Shown: positions 33,901 through 45,085 of the stretch, one piece after another | Layout: each line of letters begins with the position of its first letter | How positions within the stretch are numbered: the first letter of the stretch is position 1 | NCBI GenBank assembly: GCA_028386065.3 | Contig: JAKUCV010000421.1 | Coordinates: 128,273-192,272 of the forward strand | From: Turnera subulata | Taxonomy: Eukaryota > Streptophyta > Magnoliopsida > Malpighiales > Passifloraceae | Direction: 5' to 3' | Length of the DNA: 64,000 nt | Notes under the pieces: model-generated | Databases searched by the model: none | Seen by the model: the letters and a program-made list of their open reading frames with translations, nothing else | Told to the model about the DNA's origin: nothing | Position numbers and translations under genes: made by a program

Positions 33901-35048
33901 ATACGCATAATAGTATTGGATTTATACCTCTGATTAGCCTTGTGGAAGAAGAATTGAGTATTCTTATCACCCTCTCTAAGCCATGTCACACGAGATCTTT
34001 GTGCCCATAAGATTTCCTCTTTATGAATCAAGTCCTCAAGCTCTTTATTCAAGGCCTTCGACTGTAATACCACATCCGGTGTCTAAGTCTGACCATTCAG
34101 CTACTCAAGTAGCTTCCTCTTTGTCTTAATAGTGGAAATGATATTATGGAAAGAAGTTTTGCTCCATTGCTGTAGCTGCGACCCACAGACCTCAATCTTT
34201 CGTTTACAAACAGATATCGGATCATCAATTACTGGATGACTCCAAGCATTATTGACAGTCGCCTCACACCCTTCGTTAGTAAGCCATACAGATTCAAACT
34301 GGAAAGGCTTCTTGCCAAAAAAAATAAAGGAAGGAGACTTATCAAACAAGAGTTTGAGTGGGGCATGATCAGAACCCTGTCGTGGCAAGTGTTTTACCAA
34401 GGCATTAGGAAATAGAAAGAACGAACCGCTGGATGCTACAAATCTATCAATGCGCTCCTCAATATGGGTACCATCATATTGTTCATTCGCCCATGTAAAA
34501 TGGCAGCCCGTTTAGCCAATATCCAACTATCGAGCTTCCCCTAAAGAGTCGTGAAAAGCCTGCATGGCTGCGAAAATTCTAGGCAAACCCCTTCTCTTCT
34601 CTTGTTGAAATAAAATCTCATTAAAATCACCCCCACACAGCCATGGATACGCCTAATCTTCGCCTAACTACCCAACAAACGCCAAGTCTGCCATTTCTCC
34701 GTCGTTTCAGGCCAATCATAGATCCCAGTGAACCTCCATTGTCCTACCTCCCCTATCCCAGAAACCAATACATCAATATGATGTAAACTAAGTGATCTGA
34801 GAGTGATATCCACCTCGTCCCTCCACAATAGAGCTAAACCCCCACTGCGATGTCTACCAAAACCATCACAATCCACCACCAACATCCCACCCCAATGTAA
34901 TCTATTCTGAATCCTTTGCATCTCATTTGTTTTTAGCCTAGTCTCTGAGAGAAAGACTAGTAGGGGATTTTCAAGCATAATTTGCTTGCATAGAGGAAAC
35001 TACTCGCGGATCCCCTAACCCACGGCAATTCCAACTGAAAAGACTCAT
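30964..35048 (-). pseudogene. LINE ORF2: endonuclease, reverse transcriptase, zf-RVT, RNase H
   Basis: The domains run in the usual order on the minus strand. An APE-type endonuclease starts at 35048 (MSLFSWNCRGLG, then FLSETRL). Reverse transcriptase follows at about 33640-32580 (SAFVPGRLITDNALIAFE and catalytic FFADDSVLF). The zinc-binding zf-RVT part is at 31938-31690, and RNase H at 31494-30964 (NTDASVSAAGVGLG, GEAYATRLGL, EMDAQ). Stops interrupt at 34664, 34101, 33633, 33007, 32575 and 32122, all TAG, and at 31690 (TAA), plus a frameshift just after the start. RNase H keeps its acidic residues. Confidence 0.88.
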
Positions 35049-36660
35049 TGATATCGGCGGGGCTGCTCTGCAGCCTCCACCGTTAAATTAGTATCAGAGC
35101 TCAAATCTAACTCTGTGCTATCCCTCATCCTCTTGCCAGCAACCTCAACTTCCATCTCTATCACCTCCAAACTTGAAGCCTCATTCTCCCGCTTAGCCAT
35201 GACCTGGACATTCTGACTTTTAACAGCAGAAGAATTCTGCTCCCTCGCCATTTGCTTCCATTTAGAGATAGTTGTTGCTCCTGTCTGAGACGAAGCAAGG
35301 GCTTCTGTCAATACCTCCACCGAGGGAGCCAAAGAAACTGTGTCATCATCTTGCCCAGCCTCCCTGGTACCCATCTCCTGAGACTCATCCCTCGCAGACT
35401 CTAAGACAGGGCGAGTCCGTGTAGAAACAAAAGAGAAACCCGAGGATTGTCCAACACTACGATTTCTAGCACCAGCCTTGGAAGCGTGATAGGCCTTCCT
35501 ACTCGATGGACTGGTAATACAGAAATGCTCGAGTTGTTTCGATATCCCCTTAGTCGGTGTCACCACGTCTGGGCTAGACTTTTCAATAGGACTCATAGCC
35601 ATAATTGGAAGCACAGGATTAGGATTCAGATTGACAGTAGGATCCAAGGTCCCCTATGTACCGATAGGCTTCTGCTGCATATAGACCTCGCCCCCACACC
35701 TAAAAGTATGGATAACTTCCGATACCTCCATATCCTTATGCCCACTAGCCTTTAGACTATATGCCACAGGCGTTCCAGTTATCGACCTCTCCTCCTGACC
35801 AGTGCACATCTTTTCCCTAACCACGCCCGGTGGGGTACCCTTTGGTTTGAAGACAAGTTTCCTCCGCACTTAATCAATAGGTTTGTCTGGCTGCATTACA
35901 GAAGGACGACGAAGAGGTGACGCCCTCAACTCCTCCCCATACTGGTAAAGTGCCGGATTAAGCAAATCATCATCAGCTACATGAGTACAATCCTTGGCCA
36001 CATGCCCTAACCGACCACAGTGATAACAGAACCACGGCAACCGTTCATATTTGTAATATATCCACCCCATCTTACCATCTTTCAGTTGCACCGTGGAACC
36101 CCGTAGTAACGGCTGCCTGACATCCTTCACCACCCGAAAACGAGTAAACTTTCCATGACTCAAAATTCTCTCCGGATCCAGGTGAAGGAAGACTCCAACT
36201 CTACCACCCAACAATTCCATAAAACCCTCCTTTCTATAATTCAACGGAATATCATATGCTCTCACCCAAAGGGGAACCTGATGAATATCCAGATCGGAAG
36301 GTTGTTCATGTCCTTTGATCTCCCTCAAAAGAACAACTTGGTTATCAAAATTCCACGGTTCCTGTTCCATGACCCTTTCCTTATCCCTCCAGTGGTGGAA
36401 TTGGAAAATAAACAAGCTCTTATCAAGTTGGGAGATCTCCACATCATGAGAAGGTTTCCAAACCATCTTCATCGTCCTCATAAACGCTTGGACGTTAAAA
36501 GGACGATCCGTCCAGAGCGTCCTAACCAGGCATAGACTAGCCTCAGTCGGACCCTCCTCTACCCCTCCCCTTTGAAAACCAAAGCCGCCTGCTCATCCTC
36601 TGTCGGGTTCACGATCGGGATGACCATGTTCACCAGAGAAGCCGCCGACGACGAAGCCAT
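35045..36660 (-). pseudogene. LINE ORF1: DUF4283 and CCHC knuckle
   Basis: A gag-like RNA-binding protein. The ATG at 36660 is followed by MASSSAASLVNMV, then DUF4283 (LFIFQFHHWRDKERVMEQEPW, PLWVRAYDIPLNYR) and a knuckle, CYHCGRLGHVAKDC. In-frame stops occur near 36550, 35870 (TAA) and 35651 (TAG). The ORF1 stop (TGA) and the ORF2 start overlap as ATGA at 35045-35048. Confidence 0.85.
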
Positions 36661-36795
36661 AGTCACCCAGTTAGTGAAGAAAAAAAAATCCTAGATGGGA
36701 GAAACCCTAAAAAGGGAGAAAAGTTCTCAGCCAAAACGAGAGAGAAAGCCCGAATTTCTCGGGAGGATCTGCCCCTTAAATAGGGATTTATTCTT

Positions 36796-37149
36796 AACAA
36801 AGAAGGGGATGCATTAGATAATAAAATAAGGATAATTTTTTGATAAAAAATAACAAACAACCATAAACTAAATTTAACAATCCTGTAACCATAACCTACC
36901 TAATAGATCAACAGAGTGAAACATTTTTTACAAAAAAGAAAATGACGAATAGGGAGATGGCCGATCAGTATTTAAGGGGAAAAAATAATAAAAAAAGAGG
37001 GCCATAAATACCCTTTCTACCTGTACACCGCGAAACCCTAAACAGTGAGAGTCTAGCACAAACTGATTCATACATTTGTGGGGTTTTTTTCTTCTTCTTC
37101 TTTTCTTTCTTATACGCCAAATCTTTTCCAGGTTTTGCAGTGCTCATTC
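36796..37149. other. Short intergenic gap
   Basis: AT-rich sequence between the LINE and the F-box pseudogene. No feature is recognised apart from a possible leader for the latter. Confidence 0.4.
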
Positions 37150-38244
37150 ATGGAGGTCAAAACACATCATCTTCCTCCCTGTACTGTGGAGGTCATACTC
37201 TCATTGTTACCCCACGAGTCGATCATGCGATTCAGGTGCCTGTCTAAGGACTGGTCCTCTAGGCTCGTGAGTGTTGGATTCTGCAAACTCAGATTTCAAC
37301 TCCCACCTCCCGAGTTATGATCTCCAAGAATCCTGACAACGGGGTTTCAGGATGGTTTCTCGTCGATTTATGATGTATCCCATTCAAGTTACCAAGATAT
37401 TGTCATCTGCTATTTTTAGGTTCATGCAACGGGGTGGTCTGTGTAGCTCTTGATCTGAATTGTGCTGATGACCTAATTCTATGGAATCCTCTGACTGGTA
37501 TCCATAGAGTATTGCCAAAAGTTGAGGATCATCCAAGCAATGCTTATTATACTTATGCTTATGGCTTTGGATATGATTCGGCCTCTAATGATTACAAAGA
37601 GTACTCCTGACCAAACGCAAGAAGAATATTATTGGAGGGTGAAAAGACATAGCACTAACATCTTTTCAGGGAAAGCAAATTCTTGGAAGAGAATGGAGAA
37701 AGATGGGATAAAACTGGAGGGGAAGGGGCTCTTCTTGAATGGTGCACTGCATTGGTACCAGTCCAATAAACTCGGTGTTGTTGCTTTTGATTTGGAGGAA
37801 GAGGAGTTTCATGGCGTCCCAGTCGCAGCTCCATTGTTCAAGTATGGAACAAACAGGATGGGGATCCTTGGTGAGTACCTCTGCTTTATACATTTTGTTG
37901 ATGTTAATGTCAGACATGTCACAATTGAAAGCAGGGTGCAAATTTGGATCATGAAGGAATATGGTGTGGGGACATCTTGGCTTCCTATAGCTGAACTAGA
38001 ATTTAACTTTACAATTTGTTATAAACAGGAGGATTTGCTAGCACAATCGATTCACAGGTATGAGCATATTTCCATACAATGCAAACTCTCGGTGGATACG
38101 TTAGAACGGGATTTCGATCTCGATCTCGATCTTGAAGAACAATATAGGTTTAAGCATGTTAATTATGGAGCTGCCCAAATATTCACAGATGATCTGACCT
38201 CTCCCTACTTCTCTAGTGAGACCACGGAAAGGCTTCTGACATGA
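37150..38244 (+). pseudogene. F-box / F-box-associated domain gene, disrupted
   Basis: Remnant of an SCF ubiquitin-ligase substrate receptor. The start MEVKTHHLPPCTVEVILSLLPHESIMRFRCLSKDW (two halves of one motif) is a good F-box. Translation then meets TGA at 37318-37320. Downstream, other frames give CNGVVCVALDLN, LILWNPLTG.HRVLPK and YAYGFGYDSASNDYK, the usual F-box-associated repeat text, and from 37640 a long open part (NGALHWYQSNKLGVVAFDLEEEEFHGVP) to the stop at 38244. At least one nonsense change and two frameshifts are needed to explain it. No transposon interrupts it. Confidence 0.82.
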
Positions 38245-38720
38245 ACAAAAATAGCTTTGCAGAATATTTCAGTTGTATATATAGTTTCTATATCAATTCG
38301 GTTTGTATATTAACCTGCAGATTTTGCTGTTTTCTTGATTTCTGAACTACATTGAGTTGATATTTCTTTCTTTCATTTTTTTGGAGCATCATTGCATTGA
38401 GTTGATATTTCTCGTTTGAGTTCTTAAATGCTTTGCTGCCTTGTTCGTTTACCCTTGGTGGTAGATGTTGTAAGAATTGGATAATAATTTAAATATGGCA
38501 CAATGATTTTTCCAGGAGTTATTTTCATGTGACTGATGCGGCCTAGTGAGCCATTTCCGGGGGTTTCAAGCGATTATCTTCTCAAGAATATTGTTGTGTC
38601 TGGAATGTGGTGGGAAATGCCATTTTGGATTTTGTTAATTAAAGGTGCTACATGTTTTTGGTGAGCCAAAGTATACCATTTAAGTTATCTTGTAGTAGAA
38701 TTGCCTCTAGCTAGTGTGGT
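38245..38720. other. Intergenic
   Basis: The 3' flank of the F-box pseudogene. A 15-bp phrase, attgagttgatattt, is repeated at about 38351 and 38396. No gene. Confidence 0.45.
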
Positions 38721-38730
38721 AATTAATCAT

Positions 38731-40569
38731 GGGTTTTTGGGTTTTTTGGGTCCCACTGTTTAGTGGTTTGGCCAATTTGGTACCCCGACATTTTTTTTGG
38801 CCGGGCAGGTACCCCGACTTTGCATGGGCAGGCCAAACATAGACCCCCGGTCAGGCACCTGCTGACGTGGCGGGCTGCCCGGATTTCAGGTTGGGGAGGT
38901 GTTCCAAAACGACGTCATATCGTGCCAAAACGACGTCATTAAAAAGGGTTTAGTGGACATGTAGGATCCATGTGGCTTTGTGAGCCCCACATGCTACCAA
39001 CCCGATTAGTTGACTGAACCGACGCAAAAACCCGATGGATACCAAAAACTTGCCCAAAAATTCACCTTGCAAACCGGTTTGAAATTTTAGTAACACCCAT
39101 AATTTGTAGTAATAATAATAATTATAAACATATTTTTCTCCCTTAATCTTCTCACAAAATTTTAAATTATTTTTAATAAAAAATTGTCTTAAAAGCATAA
39201 AAACAGAAAAAAAATATTAGCAAATCTTTGTCAACCCATAGAAATAAGCATATTATTAAGTTCAAACAATATATTTTTCTCCTTTAAGAATAATCTTCTT
39301 TTTAATTTTAATCTTCTTATAAATATTTTTCTTAAAAAAAAAAAACAAGAAGATTAAAACATTACAAGAACAACGAAGACCACCCATCCCCTCCCACCAA
39401 AATTGGCACCGGCCACTGACCACCACCACCACCACCACCCTCCACCCTTCTCTTCAAACACCCACCCAAAAATCCTAAATCAATCTACAACCACCAACAC
39501 TCTCTTCATAAAAAAAAATCCTAAATCTTTCTCCAACAAGACATGTAATCAAAATTCCCAACCCCAAGCCAATCTCTAAATCCCCCAATTCTTGAAGCCA
39601 TGGGTGGTCGGACTGGGGTTGTAGGGGCAAGGAGGAAGAGGTAGTAGTGACGCAAGCGAGGCCGAAGGCGTGGACGGACTTCTTGACGGCAGCATCCCCG
39701 GGGTGAAAGCAGTCCTCGTAGAAGGACCAGGCGGCGTGCTGGAGGACGATGGTGGCGGTGGCGGTGGCGTTGTTGACGAGGGAGATGTCGTCGATGGAGG
39801 GGGCGTTGAAAAGGGAGGAGGGTGTGGGAGCGGAGGATGGCATGCTTGAGGCAAGTGAAGAAGAAGTGGCTGGCAGTAGTTTGGTTGTTCTCCTTTGGCT
39901 GTCAATGGTGGTGGTGGTGGAGGTGGTGGTGGTCAGTGGCATCGATGGGAGGGAAGGGGTGGGTGGTCGTGGTTGGTCTTTGGACAATTTGTTGATGTTT
40001 AATCTTGTTCCTTTTATTTTCTTAAGAAAAATATTTATAAGAAAAGATTTTTTGAAAAATAAGAGAAGATTCAAGAGGAAAAAAATAAGAGAAGTAAAAT
40101 AAACTAACTCAATACATGTGGTTTTAATCGCGTGAAAATAAGGTGTATTTATTTAAAACCAAGTAAAATTTTTGGAAATTAAGTTTTATTCATTTTTAAT
40201 ATTGTTAAAAATAAAATATGATTAAAAGAAAGAAAAATGATTAAATAAAAAATCAAAATCGGGTCAGCTTTTATTTCGGTATCCAACAAATTTCGGGTCG
40301 GTTGGGTGAAAAATCCGAGGTTGGTAGCATGCGGAGCCCACAAAGACACATGGATCCTACATGTCCAGCCAATCCACTAAAACGACGTCGTTTTGCTACA
40401 GTAATACGCTCAAATACCCCGGGCAGCCTCCACGTCAGCAGGAGCCTGACCGGGGGTCTATGTTTGGCCTGCCCATGCAAAGTCGGGGTACCTGCACGGC
40501 CAAAAAAAATGCCGGGGTACCAAATTGGCCAAACCACTAAACATTGGAACCCAAAAAACCCAAAAACCC
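38731..40569. mobile_element. MULE-type element 1 with about 310-bp TIRs and 10-bp TSD
   Basis: The 10-mer aattaatcat flanks the element at 38721-38730 and 40570-40579. Its ends are inverted copies starting GGGTTTTTGGGTTTTTTGGG; over the first 140 bp I count about five differences. TIRs extend roughly to 39060 and back from 40260. A TSD of 9-10 bp with long TIRs indicates a Mutator-like element. There is no transposase. The interior (39360-40090) has GC-rich, protein-like sequence on the minus strand (DISLVNNATATATIVLQH, AAWSFYEDCFHPGDAAVKK) of a kind that could be captured host sequence; I do not recognise the donor. Confidence 0.85.
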
Positions 40570-41166
40570 AATTAATCATCTTCTTAGGCTGGTGATTATA
40601 GCTAGCTAGCTAGCCAAAGTACTGCTTCTAGCTAGTTTGGTAGTTAATCATCTTCTTGTAGGGTGGTGATTATAGCCATCAAGCACTTTATAATATGCGA
40701 GGTATGGTACTAGCACAACTCACCAGCAAGAGAGGAATATAGAATCCTGCCTGCAACTTTAATTTCCTAGTAGGCAAATCTTCACAATTATCATCTCACC
40801 TCACTTTTAATTGGAGAAAAAAAAGAAATGAGAAGGTAAATTATGCCATTTATTTTGATATTTTTTTCATGAATACGGAAAACATTCAAAAGAGGGGCAA
40901 TATGGGTTTTAGTAGGTTGGGCTACTCTTTATAGTAGACCAAAATCTTTTGGGTAAATTATAACAAAAAGATTGAAGACCCAATTTACAGGACAAGAACT
41001 GGTTCTACAAGCTTTCACAATCCAATCCGACTTCCTATTTCTGCCTGAGCTGAGCTGGAGTATATAGTATAATAATCGATATTAATATTTTTCAGAACTC
41101 AGAATCATGTTTACAATAGTCCTTTTGTAATGCTTAAATTATGGGCATGTTTAAATCTCTTCATAT

Positions 41167-41211
41167 AATCCTTTCTGCTTGTTAGCATCAAAAAAAAAAA
41201 ATCCTTTCTGC
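41167..41211 (+). repeat. Minimal poly(A) insertion with 12-bp TSD
   Basis: The repeat aatcctttctgc at 41167-41178 and 41200-41211 flanks ttgttagcatc plus poly(A). The related sequence at 43881-43905 reads straight from aatcctttct into ggttgttacctc with no insert and serves as the empty site. Confidence 0.8.
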
Positions 41212-41759
41212 AGGTTGTTACCTCATTTCCTTACCTCAAAAAGTCTTTTGTAATGCTCTATTAATTAATAAAATGATGATGGCTTGCCAAAAAAAAGCAA
41301 GAGCAAATTAGAGTCGCAAAAAAAGATGACTGTATAACAGTAAGCTAAGAACCTAAAACATAGGAAGCTAAAATGACATGCACTCAACAAAGTCATCAAT
41401 TAGAAAAGGTAATTAGCTTATACAAATTCATTCTTAATATATACCCGGATACGATTTAAATGTCTCAGAGGAAATCCACCTCAGATTGATTTTAACCACG
41501 AAATAGATCTAGCTAGCAAGAATCATATCAAATAACTTTTGCACGTCACCTCTCTTGGAGATGAATATACCAGGCAAGCAACTAGACATAACTTCTTTTT
41601 GTCAAAAGACCCGAACCAATGGAAGTTCCTATAACTTTGCTCAAACAATTAATGTCCCATATTTCTAACAGGGGTGATGTTGCTGCAAAATCTGACCAGT
41701 GAATAATGAATAACAACAAGCATGCAGTTCGTGGATACTGGTTAGCTGGGTAACAACAA

Positions 41760-42145
41760 AGGTAATGAACAAAAGATAATTATCATCAATCCAAAGTTAA
41801 ATAATTTTACATCAATTCTCTATATCAAAGTTAATTATCATCAATATTACATGATCAATATCAAAATTAACTATCATCAATTCTCATAAAAAATTCAATG
41901 AACAATAGATATACAGTAAATATTACAAAACTGAAGGATCCCATCAAAGTTACTAGCTACTACATCCATTCTATATATTTCTATCAAAGTTAAATTATCA
42001 TCAATTCAATTCTCAAAAAAGTTAATATTAATTACATCCATTCTGTACATCAAGGCTAATTATCATCTATTCTCAAAAAAATGTTATTACCACACCAATT
42101 CTGTATATCAAAGTTAATTATCATCAATTCTCATCAACAAAGTTA
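41760..42145. repeat. Degenerate AT-rich repeats downstream of the MKK gene
   Basis: Variants of the phrase atcaaagttaattatcatcaa, often followed by ttctc, recur at least seven times with irregular spacing. Confidence 0.6.
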
Positions 42146-42189
42146 ATTATAGTCAGAGTACGCAGGTAACTACTGGACGTGGAATGAAT

Positions 42190-43119
42190 TTAGGGTTTTA
42201 GTACTTTAGCCAGAAAAGGGTGAGACAAAAGCTGGGATGCGGTCCACCTCTTGCTGGCCTCCTTTTGCAAGCAGCACTGGATAAAGCTCCTGAACTCCTT
42301 CGATGCACCGTCCTCCTCCGGCAAGCGTGGCGGGTCGGCGAAGCATATGGCGTCCATAAGGGTTGGCCAGTCGGGTCTTTGACCCGGCTGGAGAAGAGGG
42401 AAGTGACCCAAGTATAATTCCAACACAGTAAGCCCTAGGCTCCAAATATCACCCGCGTAGGCATCGTAGTCGCCACCGTGAGCCTCCGGGTCAAGCCGGT
42501 CGGGGCTCATGTAAGCACAAGTACCCACAAAGGAGTTGCGTGCATCCAAAGTAGGGCACATGATCTTGCTCACCCCAAAGTCACCGATCTTTACTTCCAG
42601 GTTCTTGTTCACCAAGAGATTCGAGGGTTTGATGTCTCGATGGACGATCTTGTTGGCGTGAAGATAACTGAGGCCATTAAGAACCTGGCGCGCCACATGG
42701 GCCACCTTCTCCTCCGACAAGGTACCCCCTAAGTCTTTGCAGAGGCTGTCGAGTGTGCCTAAGTCCATGTACTCCATCACCATCGCTATGTCTCCCGAGG
42801 GTTTCTCTTCGATCCCGTAGCACTTGACGATGTAAGGGCAGTCGGCGGTGCGGCGGAGGATGTCCGTCTCGCGGAGGAGCTGGCGGCAGACGAGGGGGTC
42901 ACTGTGGCCGTGGACGACTTTGAGGGCGTAAACCTGTGAGGTTGTCTTGTGCCTCACCTGATAAACTACGCCGCTGTTGCCGTGCCCTAGCACACCCAGA
43001 CGATCAACATCCTCACAAGACACCTCGCTGGTGCTCTTCCTGGCTCCGGCGTCGGCAAACAGGGGACGGCTTGGGCAGGAGACTACCGGGAGGCGGAGGC
43101 GAAGATTGTGTTGGCGCAT
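42190..43119 (-). CDS. MAP kinase kinase, group D (MKK9-like)
   Basis: Dual-specificity kinase of 309 aa, intronless, which together with length points to group D (MKK7/8/9). The N-terminus carries a MAPK-docking sequence, LRLRLPV after basic residues. Kinase motifs: glycine loop GHGNSGVVY (45-53), ATP-binding Lys in YALKVV (Lys67), catalytic HRDIKPSN (Asp162), DFG at 180-182, and an activation loop with Thr190 and Ser196 separated by five residues, the plant MKK phosphosite pattern. MSPDRLDPE fits the subgroup. The family phosphorylates MPK3/MPK6 in ethylene, salt and defence signalling. All catalytic residues are present. Confidence 0.93.
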   Translation of the reverse strand: MRQHNLRLRLPVVSCPSRPLFADAGARKSTSEVSCEDVDRLGVLGHGNSGVVYQVRHKTTSQVYALKVVHGHSDPLVCRQLLRETDILRRTADCPYIVKCYGIEEKPSGDIAMVMEYMDLGTLDSLCKDLGGTLSEEKVAHVARQVLNGLSYLHANKIVHRDIKPSNLLVNKNLEVKIGDFGVSKIMCPTLDARNSFVGTCAYMSPDRLDPEAHGGDYDAYAGDIWSLGLTVLELYLGHFPLLQPGQRPDWPTLMDAICFADPPRLPEEDGASKEFRSFIQCCLQKEASKRWTASQLLSHPFLAKVLKP

Positions 43120-43899
43120 TGTGGCGCAATGTGTGAGGGTTGCGTTTTGTTTACTAGAATAAGGTCTGTTATTTGAGGTGTTTCTAGACCTACTTTCAGC
43201 ACCAATAACCCAATAACCCTTATAGACCGACTTTCAAAATAATGGGTTGCAGGGCTGTCGGCCACGTGTAATTAAAACCAATAAATAAATAATATACAAT
43301 TGTCGGGGGCATTGGAGACCTAGGTTACAGTACAAGCTTGCACAATGCAATCCGCCTTCCTAGTTCTGCTAATGTGTGTAGTTTGATTATATAGTATAGT
43401 AATCGATATTAATATTAATCAGAACTCGGAATGTTTACAAAAGATGATGAAATCTTTCCATGAGACATCTTCTGATGATGAAATCAATTCTCTCTATACA
43501 TATATTTGGCGAGTTGGTGTGAAATATTATAGGTCTCTCAAATGGATAATATCCCAGAAACTCTCCTTGCATCAGTGCAGACCTAAAAAGCTCATAAGTC
43601 TTGCTTTGGACTCTATATGTATTGGGTACTGGGTGAGGATTGGATTTCCAGCAAAAAAGATTTGTCCCCTAAGTTAAGCACTATAAAGCTGCACTGGCTT
43701 GCTCACTCTTACTTCTCTTTAGAACTATTATCTCCTTGCATTCCTTTTTTGGAAGGAACCTCCTCCTCATCGGTCTTTTTTTGGTATCTTCAATGAATTA
43801 TGTCCTAGATATCCTTCTGTGTCATAGACATATCTTTAAATCTCTTTATGTTATGGGCATATGTTTAAATCTCTTTATCTAATCCTTTCTGGTTGTTAC
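43120..43899. other. Upstream region of the MKK gene with duplicated block
   Basis: The promoter of the MKK gene. Segments 43320-43440 and 43850-43915 are diverged direct copies of 40985-41240 (shared cgatattaatattaatcagaactc-like and tttaaatctcttt phrases). No gene. Confidence 0.5.
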
Positions 43900-44433
43900 C
43901 TCATTCCCTTTCCCCTAAAATTCTTGGCCAGTCTAATACAACCGAGAGTTTTACCAAAAAAGGCAACAGAGAAAGAATAAAAAATGGAAACTAAAAAACA
44001 ATAAGGAATTAATACGAAGGTCTTAGTATCTGTCCTTTCCCGTTTTGAATGAAGGAGGGATTGGAGATCACCATCGCAGGAGAATAAGGTAAGGATGGAT
44101 GAATTCTCTTGATCCACCAGGTGGCTCTGGCAAGGATAAGGTCGAATAGATAGTCTCTTTGAGGCTGTTTGGCGTTGAAAATAAGGTCGTTGCGTGCGAG
44201 CCTAATAGACCACATAACGGAGGATACAATGATAAGCCAACACTCTTTGTTATGTTTGTTGTTCACAAGAGAAGTCCAGTGGCAGCACCATTGCGCACAA
44301 GAGGCAGGCGTGACCCATTCTATTCCCCACCATACGCAAACTCTCAGCCAAAGTAACCAGGAAAATTTGCAATGTAGAAAAAGGTGAGAAGTAGTCTCGG
44401 GGTGAAGTGTGCAGAGAGCACATTTAGAATCAG
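43900..44433 (-). mobile_element. LINE A, 3' part (split by the copia element)
   Basis: The minus strand encodes the zf-RVT end of a LINE ORF2 (CALCTLHPETTSHLFLHC, VSSVMWSIRLARNDLIF). The upstream half of the same reading resumes at 49756 beyond the copia element: PKIECFLWLLFMNGVPTRES continues directly into EPDSKCALC across the gttcc target site. Confidence 0.8.
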
Positions 44434-44438
44434 GTTCC

Positions 44439-45083
44439 GGTTGAATAGTAGTGTGAATAGTAGTGTGGTTTTGTATCCCACGTCTCTTAGGAAGTAGAAG
44501 TGAGGGGTTTAAAATGCTATAATTAATAAGACCCCTCACCTCCCTTTAGTATCATCCAAAAATTAGAGTACATTATATCCTAAAAATTGTACTAAATACT
44601 CTTCTCCTAGTAAAAAATAGCAGGCCCTTTTGTAGTGGTGTTCCGGAAATGTAGACAAAATTGGCCGAACTCCGTTATCAATTTTTGAGTGTGTTCTTTC
44701 TTTATTGTTCCGCCTTTAATTTCCGCATTTGTTAGTTTTGCTTAGTATTCAACATTGGCCGGCAAAGCCGCCTTATCTCTTTGTTGGCTGGCCAAGCCGC
44801 CTTTTCTCTTTGTTGGCTGGCCAAGCCGCCTTGTTCTATTTGTTGGCCGGCTAAGCCACCTTTGTCCGGGTATAGTTTGTGAATTAAAAAACTGTGCAAG
44901 TGAGTCCTGTCTAGGAGGATGGATTTTAAGTGAACCATTGTTCCTCTAGTCTTTCTTGGGGATTTATCTTGGAAAGATAATTCTGTTTAAGGAGATAGGC
45001 TAGGCCATCTTTCTTGGGAATTATCGAATCAGTTCAATTCACTAGTTTATTGTAGTGGACAAATTACCCGAGTTTCCCCAACA
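44439..45083 (+). repeat. 5' LTR of the copia element
   Basis: 645 bp, ending CA. It contains about four copies of a 29-bp unit (ttggccggcaaagccgcctt...) at 44753-44870, where the 3' LTR has one. Confidence 0.88.
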
Positions 45084-45085
45084 AG

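Larger units (their letters stand above)
30882..36777 (-). mobile_element. Near full-length L1-type LINE with 18-bp TSD
   Basis: The 18-mer aaatagggatttattctt occurs at 30864-30881 and 36778-36795. Read on the minus strand the element has a GC-rich 5' end, ORF1, ORF2 and a 3' end followed by an A-tail (T-run ending at 30890 on the plus strand). Length is about 5.9 kb, the size of a complete plant LINE. Both ORFs are broken by stops and small frameshifts, so the copy is dead, but it is not truncated. Confidence 0.92.
40580..42189. other. Intergenic downstream of the MKK gene
   Basis: No gene. It contains one arm of a diverged direct repeat (about 41000-41240) whose partner lies at 43320-43915 on the other side of the MKK gene, the micro-insertion at 41179-41199, and degenerate short repeats at 41760-42145. 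Confidence 0.5.

Noticed and set aside
44009..44539. Minus-strand open frame of 176 aa as a host gene
   Set aside because: Its first part runs into the copia LTR and the rest is the zf-RVT end of a LINE.
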